From: a candidate division KSB1 bacterium
GTDB lineage: Bacteria; Zhuqueibacterota; Zhuqueibacteria; Residuimicrobiales; Krinioviventaceae
Reading direction: 5' to 3'
Length of the DNA stretch: 64,000 nucleotides
NCBI GenBank assembly: GCA_034521575.1
Contig: JAXHMJ010000005.1
Coordinates: forward strand, 310,001 to 374,000
Shown here: positions 17,297 to 25,519 of the stretch, piece after piece
Position numbering within the stretch: position 1 is the stretch's first letter
Layout of the letters: every line of letters starts with the position of its first letter
Translations under genes and position numbers: made by a program
The notes under the pieces: generated by a model
What the model was told of the DNA's origin: nothing
Database searches by the model: none
The model's input: only the letters and a program-made list of their open reading frames with translations

Positions 17297-18606
17297 CAGT
17301 AACGTCCGGTTAGGTTTTTGCACGTAAGTAATTTCGTCGATTTTTTCGATGAGATTTTCTACGATTTTTCTTGTCGGAATCTCGCACTTCATTTTGAATT
17401 TGAATACGGAGTTCTCGCACTCTTTCGATGTTAACTTTTTCGTTATAATTTTCATGACAATAGATTGCCAGTAGCAAATATGTAATGAGGCCGCCGAGAA
17501 TTTGAACCATAAGTCCGTACTGACTTCGAGCTATGAGATGATAGACTTTGAGATGGCGTTTCCACCAAGCGAAGAAATTTTCAATTTCCCAACGAAGTTT
17601 GTATGCCTGAGCAACATCTTCTGCAGAGAGGTCATAACGATTTGTCGCGATCCAGTATTTTACATTGCCGATTTTATAACCGACAAGTCGTATCGACTTT
17701 TTTGTTTGATTGGTGCCCGGCGTCCCCAAATAAAACTATAGCATCATAAAAAACAATGCTTTCTGGTTTTATGTCATGTGCATAAAGACATTTTTTTCGT
17801 CGATGCTTTGATGCGGCAGAAAAATTGACGACCGTCCTCCTGCCATTGGTCAAAGCGTTTATGGCATTGATAGCCCCGATCAAGAACGCCGGACTGGTCA
17901 GAAGAGAGTATTTGATCGACAAATGGTCGTTCACCGGCTAAACCGCCTGTGAGATATAGTTTTGTTGGAATGGACCGATTAATATCAAAACCGAGATGAA
18001 CTTTTGCCTTTTTAGAGCCGTTTCTATAATCAGCCCAAGTCATTGAAAGAACAGCATCAATCAAAGAACCGTCGATGGCAACAAGCTCCCCCAAATGTTC
18101 AAATTGCTTTGGGATAGTGGTCGCAGCTTTGGCTTGAAGTTCATTGAAAACAACAGCTAGTTGTTCGAGGCCGCGATTGTTGATAGCCTCAAAAAAGCTA
18201 CTTTTTTTGATTCCTTCTTTCGGGGCAATATGCTCCCGAGCAAATGTATCTTCTTGAAGAACCTGGACAAGATGAGTCCCTGATTCATGCTCTTCAAGAT
18301 GATAAAACACGAGGGCATTGAGTTGATCTTCAAATGTCATTTGCAGAGGTCGATCTCCTCGTGAAACTAATGGTGGTACCTTGGACAAGATAGCCTTGAT
18401 CGGTTCCATTAGTCTTTTGAATGTTTTAGATTTTTGTCGAGGCTTAAACTTTTTGAATTTACGTCGCATTTCCATAACACCTTATATTTATTAATGTTAT
18501 GAAAATCGACTTCAAAATTTTTGACGTAATGTCAAGTGTTTTTTTGTGTTATGTCATATTTTTTTGTATAATCTGAGCGTTGCAATTACCTAACCGGACG
18601 TTACTG
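17297..18606 (-). mobile_element. IS4-family insertion sequence with perfect ends
   Basis: A 1310-bp element bounded by the perfect 19-bp inverted repeat CAGTAACGTCCGGTTAGGT (17297-17315, and its complement at 18588-18606) and flanked by the 9-bp direct repeat TGTTTTAAT (17288-17296 and 18607-18615). It sits inside the HNH cassette gene. Identical ends and duplication point to a recent insertion. Confidence 0.95.
17310..18475 (-). pseudogene. IS4-family DDE transposase, two frameshifts
   Basis: The N-terminal frame (18475-about 17795) carries the first catalytic Asp (VAIDGSLID) and the second (GVLDRGYQ). A middle frame (about 17800-17725) reads KPESIVFYDAIVL. The C-terminal frame (to 17310) carries YKLRWEIENFFAWWK, an exact Y-(2)-R-(3)-E-(6)-K signature of the IS4 family with the catalytic Glu. 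The breaks fall at an A7 run (near 17790) and a T3G4 run (near 17727). Because the ends and target duplication are perfect, sequence error is at least as likely as decay. Confidence 0.88.
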
Positions 18607-18615
18607 TGTTTTAAT

Positions 18616-19206
18616 GGGAATATTCAATTCTGGGTTGTCATTGTAAAATTTGTTCCATTCTGTTAAACACAAATCTTCAATTGGGTATTGAGCCAAATTA
18701 TTCCATGTTTCTTGCATAAACGATTGGCATTCCAATAAATATTCATGTCCGACTTTTGGGAATTTCTCTTTCTCATAATTAAATAAGTATTTAACAGTCT
18801 GGTCAAAACCTTTCATTGGAATAGGATAGAATTTTTCAGGGAACAAAGATGCTAACCATGCAGAAAGAGCTGTAAAACTCATAGTTCTTTCTGTCCAGTC
18901 AATTTGCTCAAAATCCTTAGTTCTAAATTCACGAAATAATTTGATGTCGCTTAAGGAAACAAAATCTTTTAAATCAACTCTGCCGCTTTTTTGGATAAAT
19001 TGAATTCCTCTTACGTCTGTAGTATATTTTATTTTTTGAGATTGTTGAAGAATTTGAAGTATTTCTGAATCGGAATTAGAATCCCAGTCAACATTACAAT
19101 TTACATAATTTGCATATTCAAATTTATATGCTTCTTCTTCAATCCAGTTTTCGTTTTTACAGAATCGAATGTATTTGTCAATCGAATTTTTAAAAGGATC
19201 ATTCAT
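18616..19206 (-). pseudogene. HNH endonuclease, 5' part, split by an IS element
   Basis: N-terminal ~197 residues of the cassette gene, with a helical, aromatic-rich region (WTERTMSFTALSAWLASLFP, then FYPIPMKGFDQTVKYLFNYE) that I do not recognise as a named domain; it may read the DNA target. The frame would end with a stop inside the insertion element (18601), five residues after the junction. The start ATG at 19206 is about 28 bases from attC site 4, as expected for a cassette gene. See the 3' part at 16829-17296 for the HNH domain. Confidence 0.8.
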
Positions 19207-19233
19207 CTTATGTAGTGTCTTTCTTTAAATGCC

Positions 19234-19292
19234 CTGTAACGTTCTGCGTGTATGTGCTGTTGCGAAGCAATGGCATATACACGCTGTTATGG
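19234..19292 (-). other. attC: attC recombination site 4 (59 bases)
   Basis: Boxes CTGTAAC and GTTATGG, five-base spacer GTTCT, stem GCGTGTATGTGC paired with GCATATACACGC, short loop with GCGAAGC. Exactly 59 bases, the classical compact size. Shares the GTGTATGTGC/GCATATACAC stem with site 1. Confidence 0.92.
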
Positions 19293-19304
19293 GATGTTTA
19301 TTGG

Positions 19305-20513
19305 TCACCACTCTTCCTTTTTCAAATTTTCTGACACTTCATAGTTTAAGGTTGCCATTTCTTCCCAGACATGTTGAGCCAGTTTTTTTAGTCTTTCAAA
19401 ATTGTAGTTCTGGCTGTTTGATTCGAACGCTTGAAGACAAGGCTTGATATATTTTTCTTTGTCGACAAGGGATCCCTGATATGCGTTCATTTCTTTATCA
19501 AAGTTTGTCCAGCGTATCGTTGGGATGTCGTTTTCATTGTTTTGGTCTAGAAACATCTCTATGGCAACCGCCCTAGTATTTACATTTTCAAAAGCTTCTC
19601 CTGATGGCCCAATTGTGCGAAAATTATCAAAGTCAGATAACACTGGTAAAGTTGTGCATCTGATGTATTTGTCGTTTACTATTTCGCACTTGTTTTTGGC
19701 TTTGTTGCCTTCTGTGTCGTTGTCAAATATGAATAAAATCTTCCTTTTGACTCCAATTTTACAGAGGCCTAAATAGAAGTTTGCGATATTTCCAGTTCCA
19801 GTAAAGGGATAGTTTTCCTTCATATCAATGAATTCAATTGACTTGGATTCGGAGGGATAATATTTTTCAAATGCCCTTTTTATGATCTCTGAGTCACTCT
19901 TGCCTTCTGTTACAATCAATATCTCCGCTTTCCTTTGATTGAATAAATTGTAGAGTTCTATTTCTGATGACCAACCAGACTCAATCAAGTCATGAGTTTC
20001 CCAAACAATCCTTTGATCGAGCCAGGAATCCACCGTTGATAACATAGCTATAATTTCATACTCATGTAAACCATTCAAAATACTTGAAATTGATTCGGCA
20101 TTTTTATTCCTTATTTCAGGATATTGTTTTTTAATCAGGTAGCATGAATAATTGCCAAAATCGCAATCTCCATGAAAACCTTCTACAAAATCACGATTTT
20201 TGAAAATTGAGGGGCCATACCTCTCAAACAATTCAGTGAGAATTGAATATGAAATGGGGATTCCTTCATCATGGAATTTTTTGTTTAATTCAAATTCAAC
20301 TTTGGCGGCGTCATATCCAAAAAACTTTAAGACTGAAGTACAATCAGAAAGATTCTTCTGGTACCCAGGCATTTGTATTACTTCATCGTCGGCAAAATAA
20401 TAATCAACGATTCCTCTATCGGCGTTTTCAAAAATTGTTGTGTGATCCATTTGAAAATTTTTTGACCAGCTAACAACAAGTTTATTTATTCGGAGATGAC
20501 TATAAGTTCCCAT
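19305..20513 (-). CDS. HEPN/Toprim-associated protein (cassette gene)
   Basis: A 402-residue protein. The N-terminus (MGTYSHLRINKL...SWSKNF) matches the HEPN/Toprim N-terminal domain found in front of Toprim-like and HEPN proteins in defence contexts. A Toprim-like fold occupies about 195-300: ILIVTEGKSDSEIIKRAF has the conserved Glu, and ILFIFDNDTEGN has the DxD. The stop lies 12 bases from attC site 4 and the start 36 bases from site 5; the flanking GTTATGGG and CCCATAAC are exact complements. The Toprim acidic residues suggest metal-dependent nucleic-acid cleavage; an anti-phage role is inference from family context. Confidence 0.8.
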   Translation of the reverse strand: MGTYSHLRINKLVVSWSKNFQMDHTTIFENADRGIVDYYFADDEVIQMPGYQKNLSDCTSVLKFFGYDAAKVEFELNKKFHDEGIPISYSILTELFERYGPSIFKNRDFVEGFHGDCDFGNYSCYLIKKQYPEIRNKNAESISSILNGLHEYEIIAMLSTVDSWLDQRIVWETHDLIESGWSSEIELYNLFNQRKAEILIVTEGKSDSEIIKRAFEKYYPSESKSIEFIDMKENYPFTGTGNIANFYLGLCKIGVKRKILFIFDNDTEGNKAKNKCEIVNDKYIRCTTLPVLSDFDNFRTIGPSGEAFENVNTRAVAIEMFLDQNNENDIPTIRWTNFDKEMNAYQGSLVDKEKYIKPCLQAFESNSQNYNFERLKKLAQHVWEEMATLNYEVSENLKKEEW

Positions 20514-20549
20514 GGTTTTCTAATCCGGGTCTAGTGACCAATTAATTTC

Positions 20550-20682
20550 CCATAACGGTCGGCGGTAAGAAATCGTTGCGCATTTCGGAGCACAAACCTA
20601 TCGAGCCGCTACGCCGTTTGTTAAATGTTATGTCTTTCAAATTTAGCACTTTCCGAGCAATGTTTTTTACCGCATGTTATAG
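20550..20682 (-). other. attC: attC recombination site 5
   Basis: Boxes CCATAAC and GTTATAG around a stem in which GCGGTAAGAAA pairs with the TTTTTTACCGC arm and TTGC with GCAA, leaving one unpaired T on the left arm. About 133 bases. Confidence 0.88.
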
Positions 20683-20689
20683 CGCGTTA

Positions 20690-21781
20690 TTATTTTTTTC
20701 GTATATATTCAATCGCATAATCCAATACTCTGTCTACTTGATTCTGAATATCCGACCTTGTATTAATAATCGACGAATCGGGTATTAATCCAATATCTTC
20801 TACAACATTATCAGTCCAATCGTTGGTTTTTCTAATTGACAAGCGATATTCCCAACCATTTGGAAGTTTGCCAATATGAGTATCACCAAATATTCCTGAT
20901 GTTGTATCTCCGATAATTCTGACACTTGGCATAGTTTTCATCATAAGAGTAAATAATTCAGCTGCACTTTGAGTATTTGCATTTGTTAACAATGAAATCG
21001 GCTGATTGTCATAATTGCTATTTTCATTTGGCTTTAATTCCCAATAATTAGGTTCTTGGAATTTGTATATACTATCAGGACTTCTTAGTCTTGATATGGC
21101 ATAAGTTTGTTTTTTTGTTGCAAAATATTCGGCTAATTCTTTTACTGGCAGAGAATACCCACCTATATTGTCCCTAATATCTATTACAAATCCTGTTGCA
21201 TTTTGATATTTTTCTAAAAAAGAGTTTATTGATTTCTGGACTTCATCTGATTTATTGCTCATTTCTGTCATATGGATATAAGCAATTGAATCCGTTAACC
21301 AACCAGTTGTAAATACTTTTCTAATTCCAATAGGTGGCAAAAATGACTTTACTTTTAACGATTTTTCATAATCGATGAGATAGTTGTTTTCAATTAGTTT
21401 TAATGAGAAGTCATTTGTCGGCAATCTGAAGTCAAATGATGTTAAGTCAAGATAATTTAAGGACGGAAGTCCAAAACCCGAAAAATATATCTCATTGAAC
21501 CGATAAATGTAACAATGTTTGTCGTCTAACTTTCCCAATATCTTCTGGAAAATATTGAATAATTCATCATCTGTAGTTTCTTCATTTATTCTCTCTGAGT
21601 AAAAAACGTATTCTTTGTTCCAATCGACCCCTTTTACATCAAAAAGTGCATAGTTTTCCTTGAATATTTTGAAGAATGCATCAAAATTTTCCACAGGTTG
21701 TCCTTTATCTCTGGTCAAATAAATCCAACCACAGATTAAAACTATCAGGACAATAATTGCATATGTAAGTAGCTTCTTCAT
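20690..21781 (-). CDS. S41 family (C-terminal processing) peptidase (cassette gene)
   Basis: A 363-residue protein with an N-terminal signal anchor (about 4-23, ICGWIYLT). The helical domain with DDKHCYIYRF (about 88-97) is the usual S41 leader region. FVIDIRDNIGGYSLPV is the core strand-turn, and TNANTQSAAELFTLMMK carries the nucleophile Ser in the family's S-A-A-E context at about residue 270. Predicted to be a periplasmic or membrane-tethered serine protease of the tail-specific type. The start is ten bases from attC site 6 and the stop eight bases from site 5. S41 proteases are unusual but not unknown as cassette cargo. Confidence 0.85.
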   Translation of the reverse strand: MKKLLTYAIIVLIVLICGWIYLTRDKGQPVENFDAFFKIFKENYALFDVKGVDWNKEYVFYSERINEETTDDELFNIFQKILGKLDDKHCYIYRFNEIYFSGFGLPSLNYLDLTSFDFRLPTNDFSLKLIENNYLIDYEKSLKVKSFLPPIGIRKVFTTGWLTDSIAYIHMTEMSNKSDEVQKSINSFLEKYQNATGFVIDIRDNIGGYSLPVKELAEYFATKKQTYAISRLRSPDSIYKFQEPNYWELKPNENSNYDNQPISLLTNANTQSAAELFTLMMKTMPSVRIIGDTTSGIFGDTHIGKLPNGWEYRLSIRKTNDWTDNVVEDIGLIPDSSIINTRSDIQNQVDRVLDYAIEYIRKK

Positions 21782-21791
21782 TTTTTATGCG

Positions 21792-21923
21792 CTATAACGG
21801 TTGATGGTATGGTGTCGTGCGGGATTACGAAGCGATTTCCTATCAGTTTACACCGACCTTTTTTACGAGCCACGAACCTTCGAAAACCTCTGAAACCCGC
21901 ATGCACTATACCATGTGTTGTGC
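21792..21923 (-). other. attC: attC recombination site 6
   Basis: Boxes CTATAAC and GTTGTGC. ATGGTATGGTG and CGTGCGGG on the left pair with CCCGCATG and CACTATACCAT on the right, leaving one unpaired T as in sites 2 and 5. About 132 bases. Confidence 0.9.
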
Positions 21924-21935
21924 CGTCGTGCTTTA

Positions 21936-22607
21936 TTAACATTCAAAATCAATATATCTTTTTAAAATCAATGTCTTTTTGTCTTTAAGAACAACCTTTG
22001 CAATACATAACATCGGCGCATATGCTGAAACGCCTAATGCATAATCATCTTGTTCGTTTCTCTTAATCACTGGATTTTTGAAGAACTTTCTGCCCAATTC
22101 ATATTCAACATAATCTATTTGATTCATAGTCAATGGTCCTTGTCGATGCTGGTAAACGCTAATTCTAATATCAGCAACTTGTCCTTTTAATTTCGATGGA
22201 CGCCATATATGTATTAGAAATAATCCTGCATTATTCTGATATTCTGAAATTCTTTGAGTTTCCAATGACGAGTCATCTATGTTATCAATTGGCTTATCAG
22301 TTAAATTTTCAGGTGAAAATCCTTGGAACTTTTTATCTACAAACTCTAAGTATTCTTTACCCGAAAGCATTTCTGGACGATATTTTGTCTGCATTAGAAA
22401 AATCAATACGATAAATATAAATACCAATAAAATACCAGAAATCACAAGTAATGGACTTATCCATTTTGGTTCATGAATTTGAGATGCTGCTGTAAAAAAA
22501 GCACTTGTCAACAATAAAAGGGCGATAAACCAAACAGCCAATAATTGTATCGGGGTCGTAACTTTCTCTGGATTTATTTTATGGCTATTTACATCCATTA
22601 TTATCAA
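21936..22607 (-). CDS. Hypothetical two-helix membrane protein (cassette gene)
   Basis: A 223-residue protein I do not recognise. Two hydrophobic helices lie at about 22-44 (LLAVWFIALLLLTSAFFTAA) and 53-75 (a long isoleucine/leucine/valine run), then a soluble C-terminal domain of β-strand character ending in KTLILKRYIDFEC. This layout suggests an inner-membrane protein with a cytosolic or periplasmic domain. Start either ATG 22607 or ATG 22598; neither has a strong Shine-Dalgarno. Its stop is 12 bases from attC site 6; the other side abuts the small gene at 22648-22935 with no attC between, so the two share one cassette. Confidence 0.6.
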   Translation of the reverse strand: MIIMDVNSHKINPEKVTTPIQLLAVWFIALLLLTSAFFTAASQIHEPKWISPLLVISGILLVFIFIVLIFLMQTKYRPEMLSGKEYLEFVDKKFQGFSPENLTDKPIDNIDDSSLETQRISEYQNNAGLFLIHIWRPSKLKGQVADIRISVYQHRQGPLTMNQIDYVEYELGRKFFKNPVIKRNEQDDYALGVSAYAPMLCIAKVVLKDKKTLILKRYIDFEC

Positions 22608-22647
22608 TATTTATCTTGCTCATTATTACTTTCTTGTTTTTCTAATT

Positions 22648-22935
22648 TTAAAATGGTAAATCTTTTGTATCCTCATTATCAGGACAATCGAATTCTTCTC
22701 TATTTTGGTCAATTCCATGGTTATTAGAATCTTTTTCGCTACTCATTAACTCATAATCTCCATTCAAATAGAAATCCAAGTCAGTTGCATTTTTCTCATA
22801 AAATTCATCAGCTGGTATGCCATCAATTACATAAATTCTATGGAATTTCATTTTTCCACCGACAAAGTAGGACTCCTTTATGAATTCACGTCCGTTTTTA
22901 TCCCTATGAATCTTTTTCTTCTTTTTATTCTTCAC
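22648..22935 (-). CDS. Small highly charged hypothetical protein (cassette gene)
   Basis: Ninety-five residues, starting with a lysine run (MKNKKKKKIHRDKNGREF) and ending acidic (DCPDNEDTKDLPF). No domain recognised. It lies 41 bases upstream of the two-helix membrane gene within the same cassette and about 45 bases from the box of attC-like site 7. The charge asymmetry would fit a small nucleic-acid-binding or antitoxin-like partner, but there is no direct evidence. Confidence 0.5.
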   Translation of the reverse strand: MKNKKKKKIHRDKNGREFIKESYFVGGKMKFHRIYVIDGIPADEFYEKNATDLDFYLNGDYELMSSEKDSNNHGIDQNREEFDCPDNEDTKDLPF

Positions 22936-22980
22936 TTATCCTTAATCTTAATTTAGTTGCACTACGGTTTCTTGCATGCG

Positions 22981-23165
22981 GCACAACGTCTGTATATATT
23001 CATTGTTCTTATACCACAAATTGGGTTGCATAAACACAATTGTTCATATTTTTTTATGCACAGTGCATCTAACTCGTGCTATGTGCAATATACAAAATCA
23101 CTTTTTCCCAGTCAATATGAATGTATTTTCAATGAGGGCTTTTGCCAAGGCATATACTGTTGTAA
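22981..23165 (-). other. attC: Probable attC-like site 7, weak
   Basis: Left box GCACAAC matches the consensus and is the exact reverse complement of the right box of site 6 (GTTGTGC) across the two-gene cassette. The right side is less certain: ACTGTTGTAA at 23156-23165 with a GCATATAC arm that pairs imperfectly with GTATAT near the left box. It could be a diverged attC or an attI-like end. No complementary partner to the right box was found upstream of the next gene. Confidence 0.5.
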
Positions 23166-23216
23166 TTTAACCAATGCATAGCGTACAAACATAAAGATTA
23201 ATTTTCCCCTGAATGT

Positions 23217-24416
23217 TTAGACATCTATTTCTGCATCTTGAAGATCATCACAGAAAGCATCAACCGTGTCTGTAAACCTTTCGATATCTATTTTTTGAAC
23301 CGCAGCGGCAAATTCCACTCGATTTTTGTCCATAAAAAGGATATTCCGCATCTTTTCTATGTATTCCTCGACAACTGCTAAAGGAATACCCACTCGACGC
23401 AATTGCTCAGTGATGCTGTTTGACCAAACGCATAACTCGGCTTTTGTAGTAATGAAAAATAGCGATACTTGTTGTCCTGAATTTTGAATATTAAAACGGA
23501 CAACGAGCGCACTCTCAGCCGGATCTATTGTAATTCCATCTTTTTCCCGAAAATATTCTACTAAATCATACGTTTTTTTATAGACATCAGCATTTCGTTT
23601 CTGTAATAATTCCCAAAAAGCTTCTTCTGTTAATGTAACCCGTTTTCTCGTTTGTTTTGAATCAGCTTTTTCCTGATGAACATTAATTTCGTAATCGCCG
23701 TCTTTATGCAAATGAATTTGAACAATAGACCTCTCAACAATCTCTGTTTTTGTCTCTATTCTAGGGATAACCAGTAAAGGCCAATCTTCGTTACCATGCA
23801 AATGATAAAATTTCAGCTGAATCAAGGCTATATCTGTGGAAAGGTGGGGATATCGGTTTGCTGAGTAGTTGAGCATCTCTTTCATGGATTGTCGAATTTT
23901 ATCACCAACAATAAGGGTTAGGAATCGACCCAACCTTAGATTCTTGCTAACAATTTCCTCGAAATAATCCCGCCCCTCCCGTATAGGTCCGCATTGATTT
24001 TGCACATAGTCAAAAAGTTCGACTTCTTTCTGCATGTATTTGTTCGTATACTCTTTTGTCACCTCGTTAAGCTTCTGATAATTCCATTTTGACATCGAAG
24101 ACGCATAATCAATTGCCTGGGCAATCACTTCCCGTTTTGCTTCCCGGTTCTTCCAAAGCTTTGTTTCTACTAGAACTGGATAACCATGTTGACTAATAAA
24201 AAGATTATCAATGGCACCCACGTTTGTTGTAACCTCCCGACCAATCGAAACCAGCGGATAGAAAATGGGTTCAATCTCAGAGGTGGGTAATATGCCTGGA
24301 AAAAGACGGAGCAGTTCCTGCAACCAGGATTCGTCATAGAACCCGGATTTAAAATCCAAAGCTCGTAACGGACTACCGGATGAATCGCTTTTAATAATAA
24401 AGGGATTTGTATTCAT
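23217..24416 (-). CDS. PD-(D/E)XK nuclease-like protein
   Basis: A 399-residue protein with an N-terminal nuclease-like core: NVGAIDNLFI (Asp) and YPVLVETKLWKN (Glu-x-Lys), about residues 65-90, give the D...ExK pattern of PD-(D/E)XK enzymes, followed by a helix (REVIAQAIDYAS). The C-terminal half is helical with unknown role. No TM helices or signal peptide. It adjoins attC-like site 7 but has no attC on its 5' side, so it may be the chromosomal edge or an old cassette. Similar enzymes are widespread in defence and repair. Confidence 0.65.
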   Translation of the reverse strand: MNTNPFIIKSDSSGSPLRALDFKSGFYDESWLQELLRLFPGILPTSEIEPIFYPLVSIGREVTTNVGAIDNLFISQHGYPVLVETKLWKNREAKREVIAQAIDYASSMSKWNYQKLNEVTKEYTNKYMQKEVELFDYVQNQCGPIREGRDYFEEIVSKNLRLGRFLTLIVGDKIRQSMKEMLNYSANRYPHLSTDIALIQLKFYHLHGNEDWPLLVIPRIETKTEIVERSIVQIHLHKDGDYEINVHQEKADSKQTRKRVTLTEEAFWELLQKRNADVYKKTYDLVEYFREKDGITIDPAESALVVRFNIQNSGQQVSLFFITTKAELCVWSNSITEQLRRVGIPLAVVEEYIEKMRNILFMDKNRVEFAAAVQKIDIERFTDTVDAFCDDLQDAEIDV

Positions 24417-24435
24417 TATTTCTCAATTGTTTATT

Positions 24436-24799
24436 TTAATTTTGAGGATAACCCGTATCAAGCCTGTTTGCCGCTTCCTGCAGCCGTTTGTCCAGTGTCC
24501 ATAACGGTATGCTTGATAATACAGATGAAGCAAGCAAGGCAATGTCAATATATCCCAACCCCCTGCCCATCAGTTTGTGGTTTTCAATAAACTGCAGGAT
24601 TTCATCATGACTGGCATCTTTGGTTTTGGAAAGACTGCAGCGATAAGAGTATTTCAAATCGATTTTTCAAGTTTCCACAGGCCAATTCACCCACAATGAA
24701 ATCATGACAAAAGACCTCCTCATTATCCAAGATAGTTACAAGCCTGTCATTTCCATTTCGGAAATGGTCTACCCAGATTGATGTATCGACCAGTACCAT
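24436..24799 (-). pseudogene. vapC: VapC-like PIN-domain toxin, frameshifted
   Basis: The first frame (24799 to about 24630) begins MVLVDTSIWVDHFR, the signature of VapC with the first active-site Asp, and continues VGELACGNLKNRFEILLSLQ. The second frame (about 24640-24436) takes over at KTKDASHDEILQFIENHKLMG and contains GYIDIALLASS and WTLDKRLQ, the later acidic residues of the PIN fold. The shift lies in the CTTTCCAAAACC stretch near 24635. As read, the toxin is broken. It lies seven bases after vapB, in the usual antitoxin-toxin order. Confidence 0.85.
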
Positions 24800-24805
24800 A
24801 CTCTG

Positions 24806-24988
24806 CTATCGCCGGTTTATATCATTCAATTGTTTTTCTTTACCGCCGAGTTGAGCCAGTCGTTTTGCGTTTTCTTTGGCGATTAATGATTTCAGACCAA
24901 GCCGGACCAGAGATGTTTTTTCATTGATCCCGGTTAATTCGGCTGCTTTTTTAATTAAATCATCTTCTATGTTGATTGTAGTTCTCAT
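24806..24988 (-). CDS. vapB: VapB-like antitoxin
   Basis: Sixty residues: MRTTINIEDDLIKKAAELTG is the ribbon-helix-helix of VapB type-II antitoxins, followed by an intrinsically charged tail (AKRLAQLGGKEKQLNDINRR) that would wrap the toxin. It precedes vapC on the same strand, the normal order. The AT-rich palindrome at 25017-25036 immediately upstream is a candidate autoregulatory operator. With the toxin frameshifted, the antitoxin may be orphaned. Confidence 0.85.
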   Translation of the reverse strand: MRTTINIEDDLIKKAAELTGINEKTSLVRLGLKSLIAKENAKRLAQLGGKEKQLNDINRR

Positions 24989-25016
24989 TTAAAACTCCAT
25001 ACATTATAATCATATG

Positions 25017-25036
25017 TATAAATATGCAAATTTATA
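25017..25036 (-). promoter_or_regulatory. Candidate vapBC operator
   Basis: Perfect inverted repeat TATAAAT-ATGCAA-ATTTATA located about 28 bases upstream of the vapB start, the usual place for the antitoxin-toxin complex to repress its own promoter. Binding is inference. Confidence 0.5.
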
Positions 25037-25065
25037 TGCATACTGTCAATACATTTTTACAATAA

Positions 25066-25383
25066 ACAAAAAAACAAACATTAATCCAACATCTGCCGAA
25101 CGATGTCATGATTACCCGCGATGTGCTGCGGATCAGAGACTATGGCGATGATCAGGCCATCAAGACTCCCAATGCCGTTTGGGCCCGATTGAACGGGCAA
25201 TACCAGGAGTATTTCAATTTCAATGACCTGATTCTGCATCCCTCAAGGGAAAATCGCGACGATGCATATTACACACAACCGTTTTTATCTTTTGATAAAA
25301 CCCACCTTCTGTTTGAATTTAACGATAAAATATACAAAATAAAACTCATTCGTCAAGCGTCCCGACAGCAAACGGTGGGTTGA
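25066..25383 (+). pseudogene. C-terminal gene fragment, unknown family
   Basis: An open frame following a TAA at 25063, with no start or ribosome-binding site; it reads LPNDVMITRDVLRIRDYGDD, then VWARLNGQYQEYFNFNDLIL, then FLFEFNDKIYKI-like strands and a stop. Composition is protein-like and matches the chromosomal genes downstream rather than the AT-rich cassettes upstream. It looks like the 3' end of a gene cut off by the vapBC/cassette segment. The segment FDKTHLLFEFNDKIYKIKL could be the last strands of a secreted sugar-active protein, but I do not recognise the family. Confidence 0.45.
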
Positions 25384-25519
25384 TCTGACCCGTATCTCCA
25401 AAACAGTTAGAATATACTTTTAAATCAGGATTGAAATTTTTATTTTACAAGGTGATCGTGCTGTCTCGATCATCGATAATCTCAAATCCGAAACTCACAC
25501 CCAACCCGACAGGACTATT

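Noticed and set aside
17299-17455. Native N-terminus of the HNH gene at 17455
   Set aside because: That segment is insertion-element sequence; the true 5' part is at 18616-19206.
25054-25062. TTACAAT as partner box of attC-like site 7
   Set aside because: One mismatch in a seven-base motif in AT-rich DNA is likely chance, and no stem lies beside it.
14600-25100. Integron integrase gene
   Set aside because: No tyrosine-recombinase motif frame on either strand in this span.
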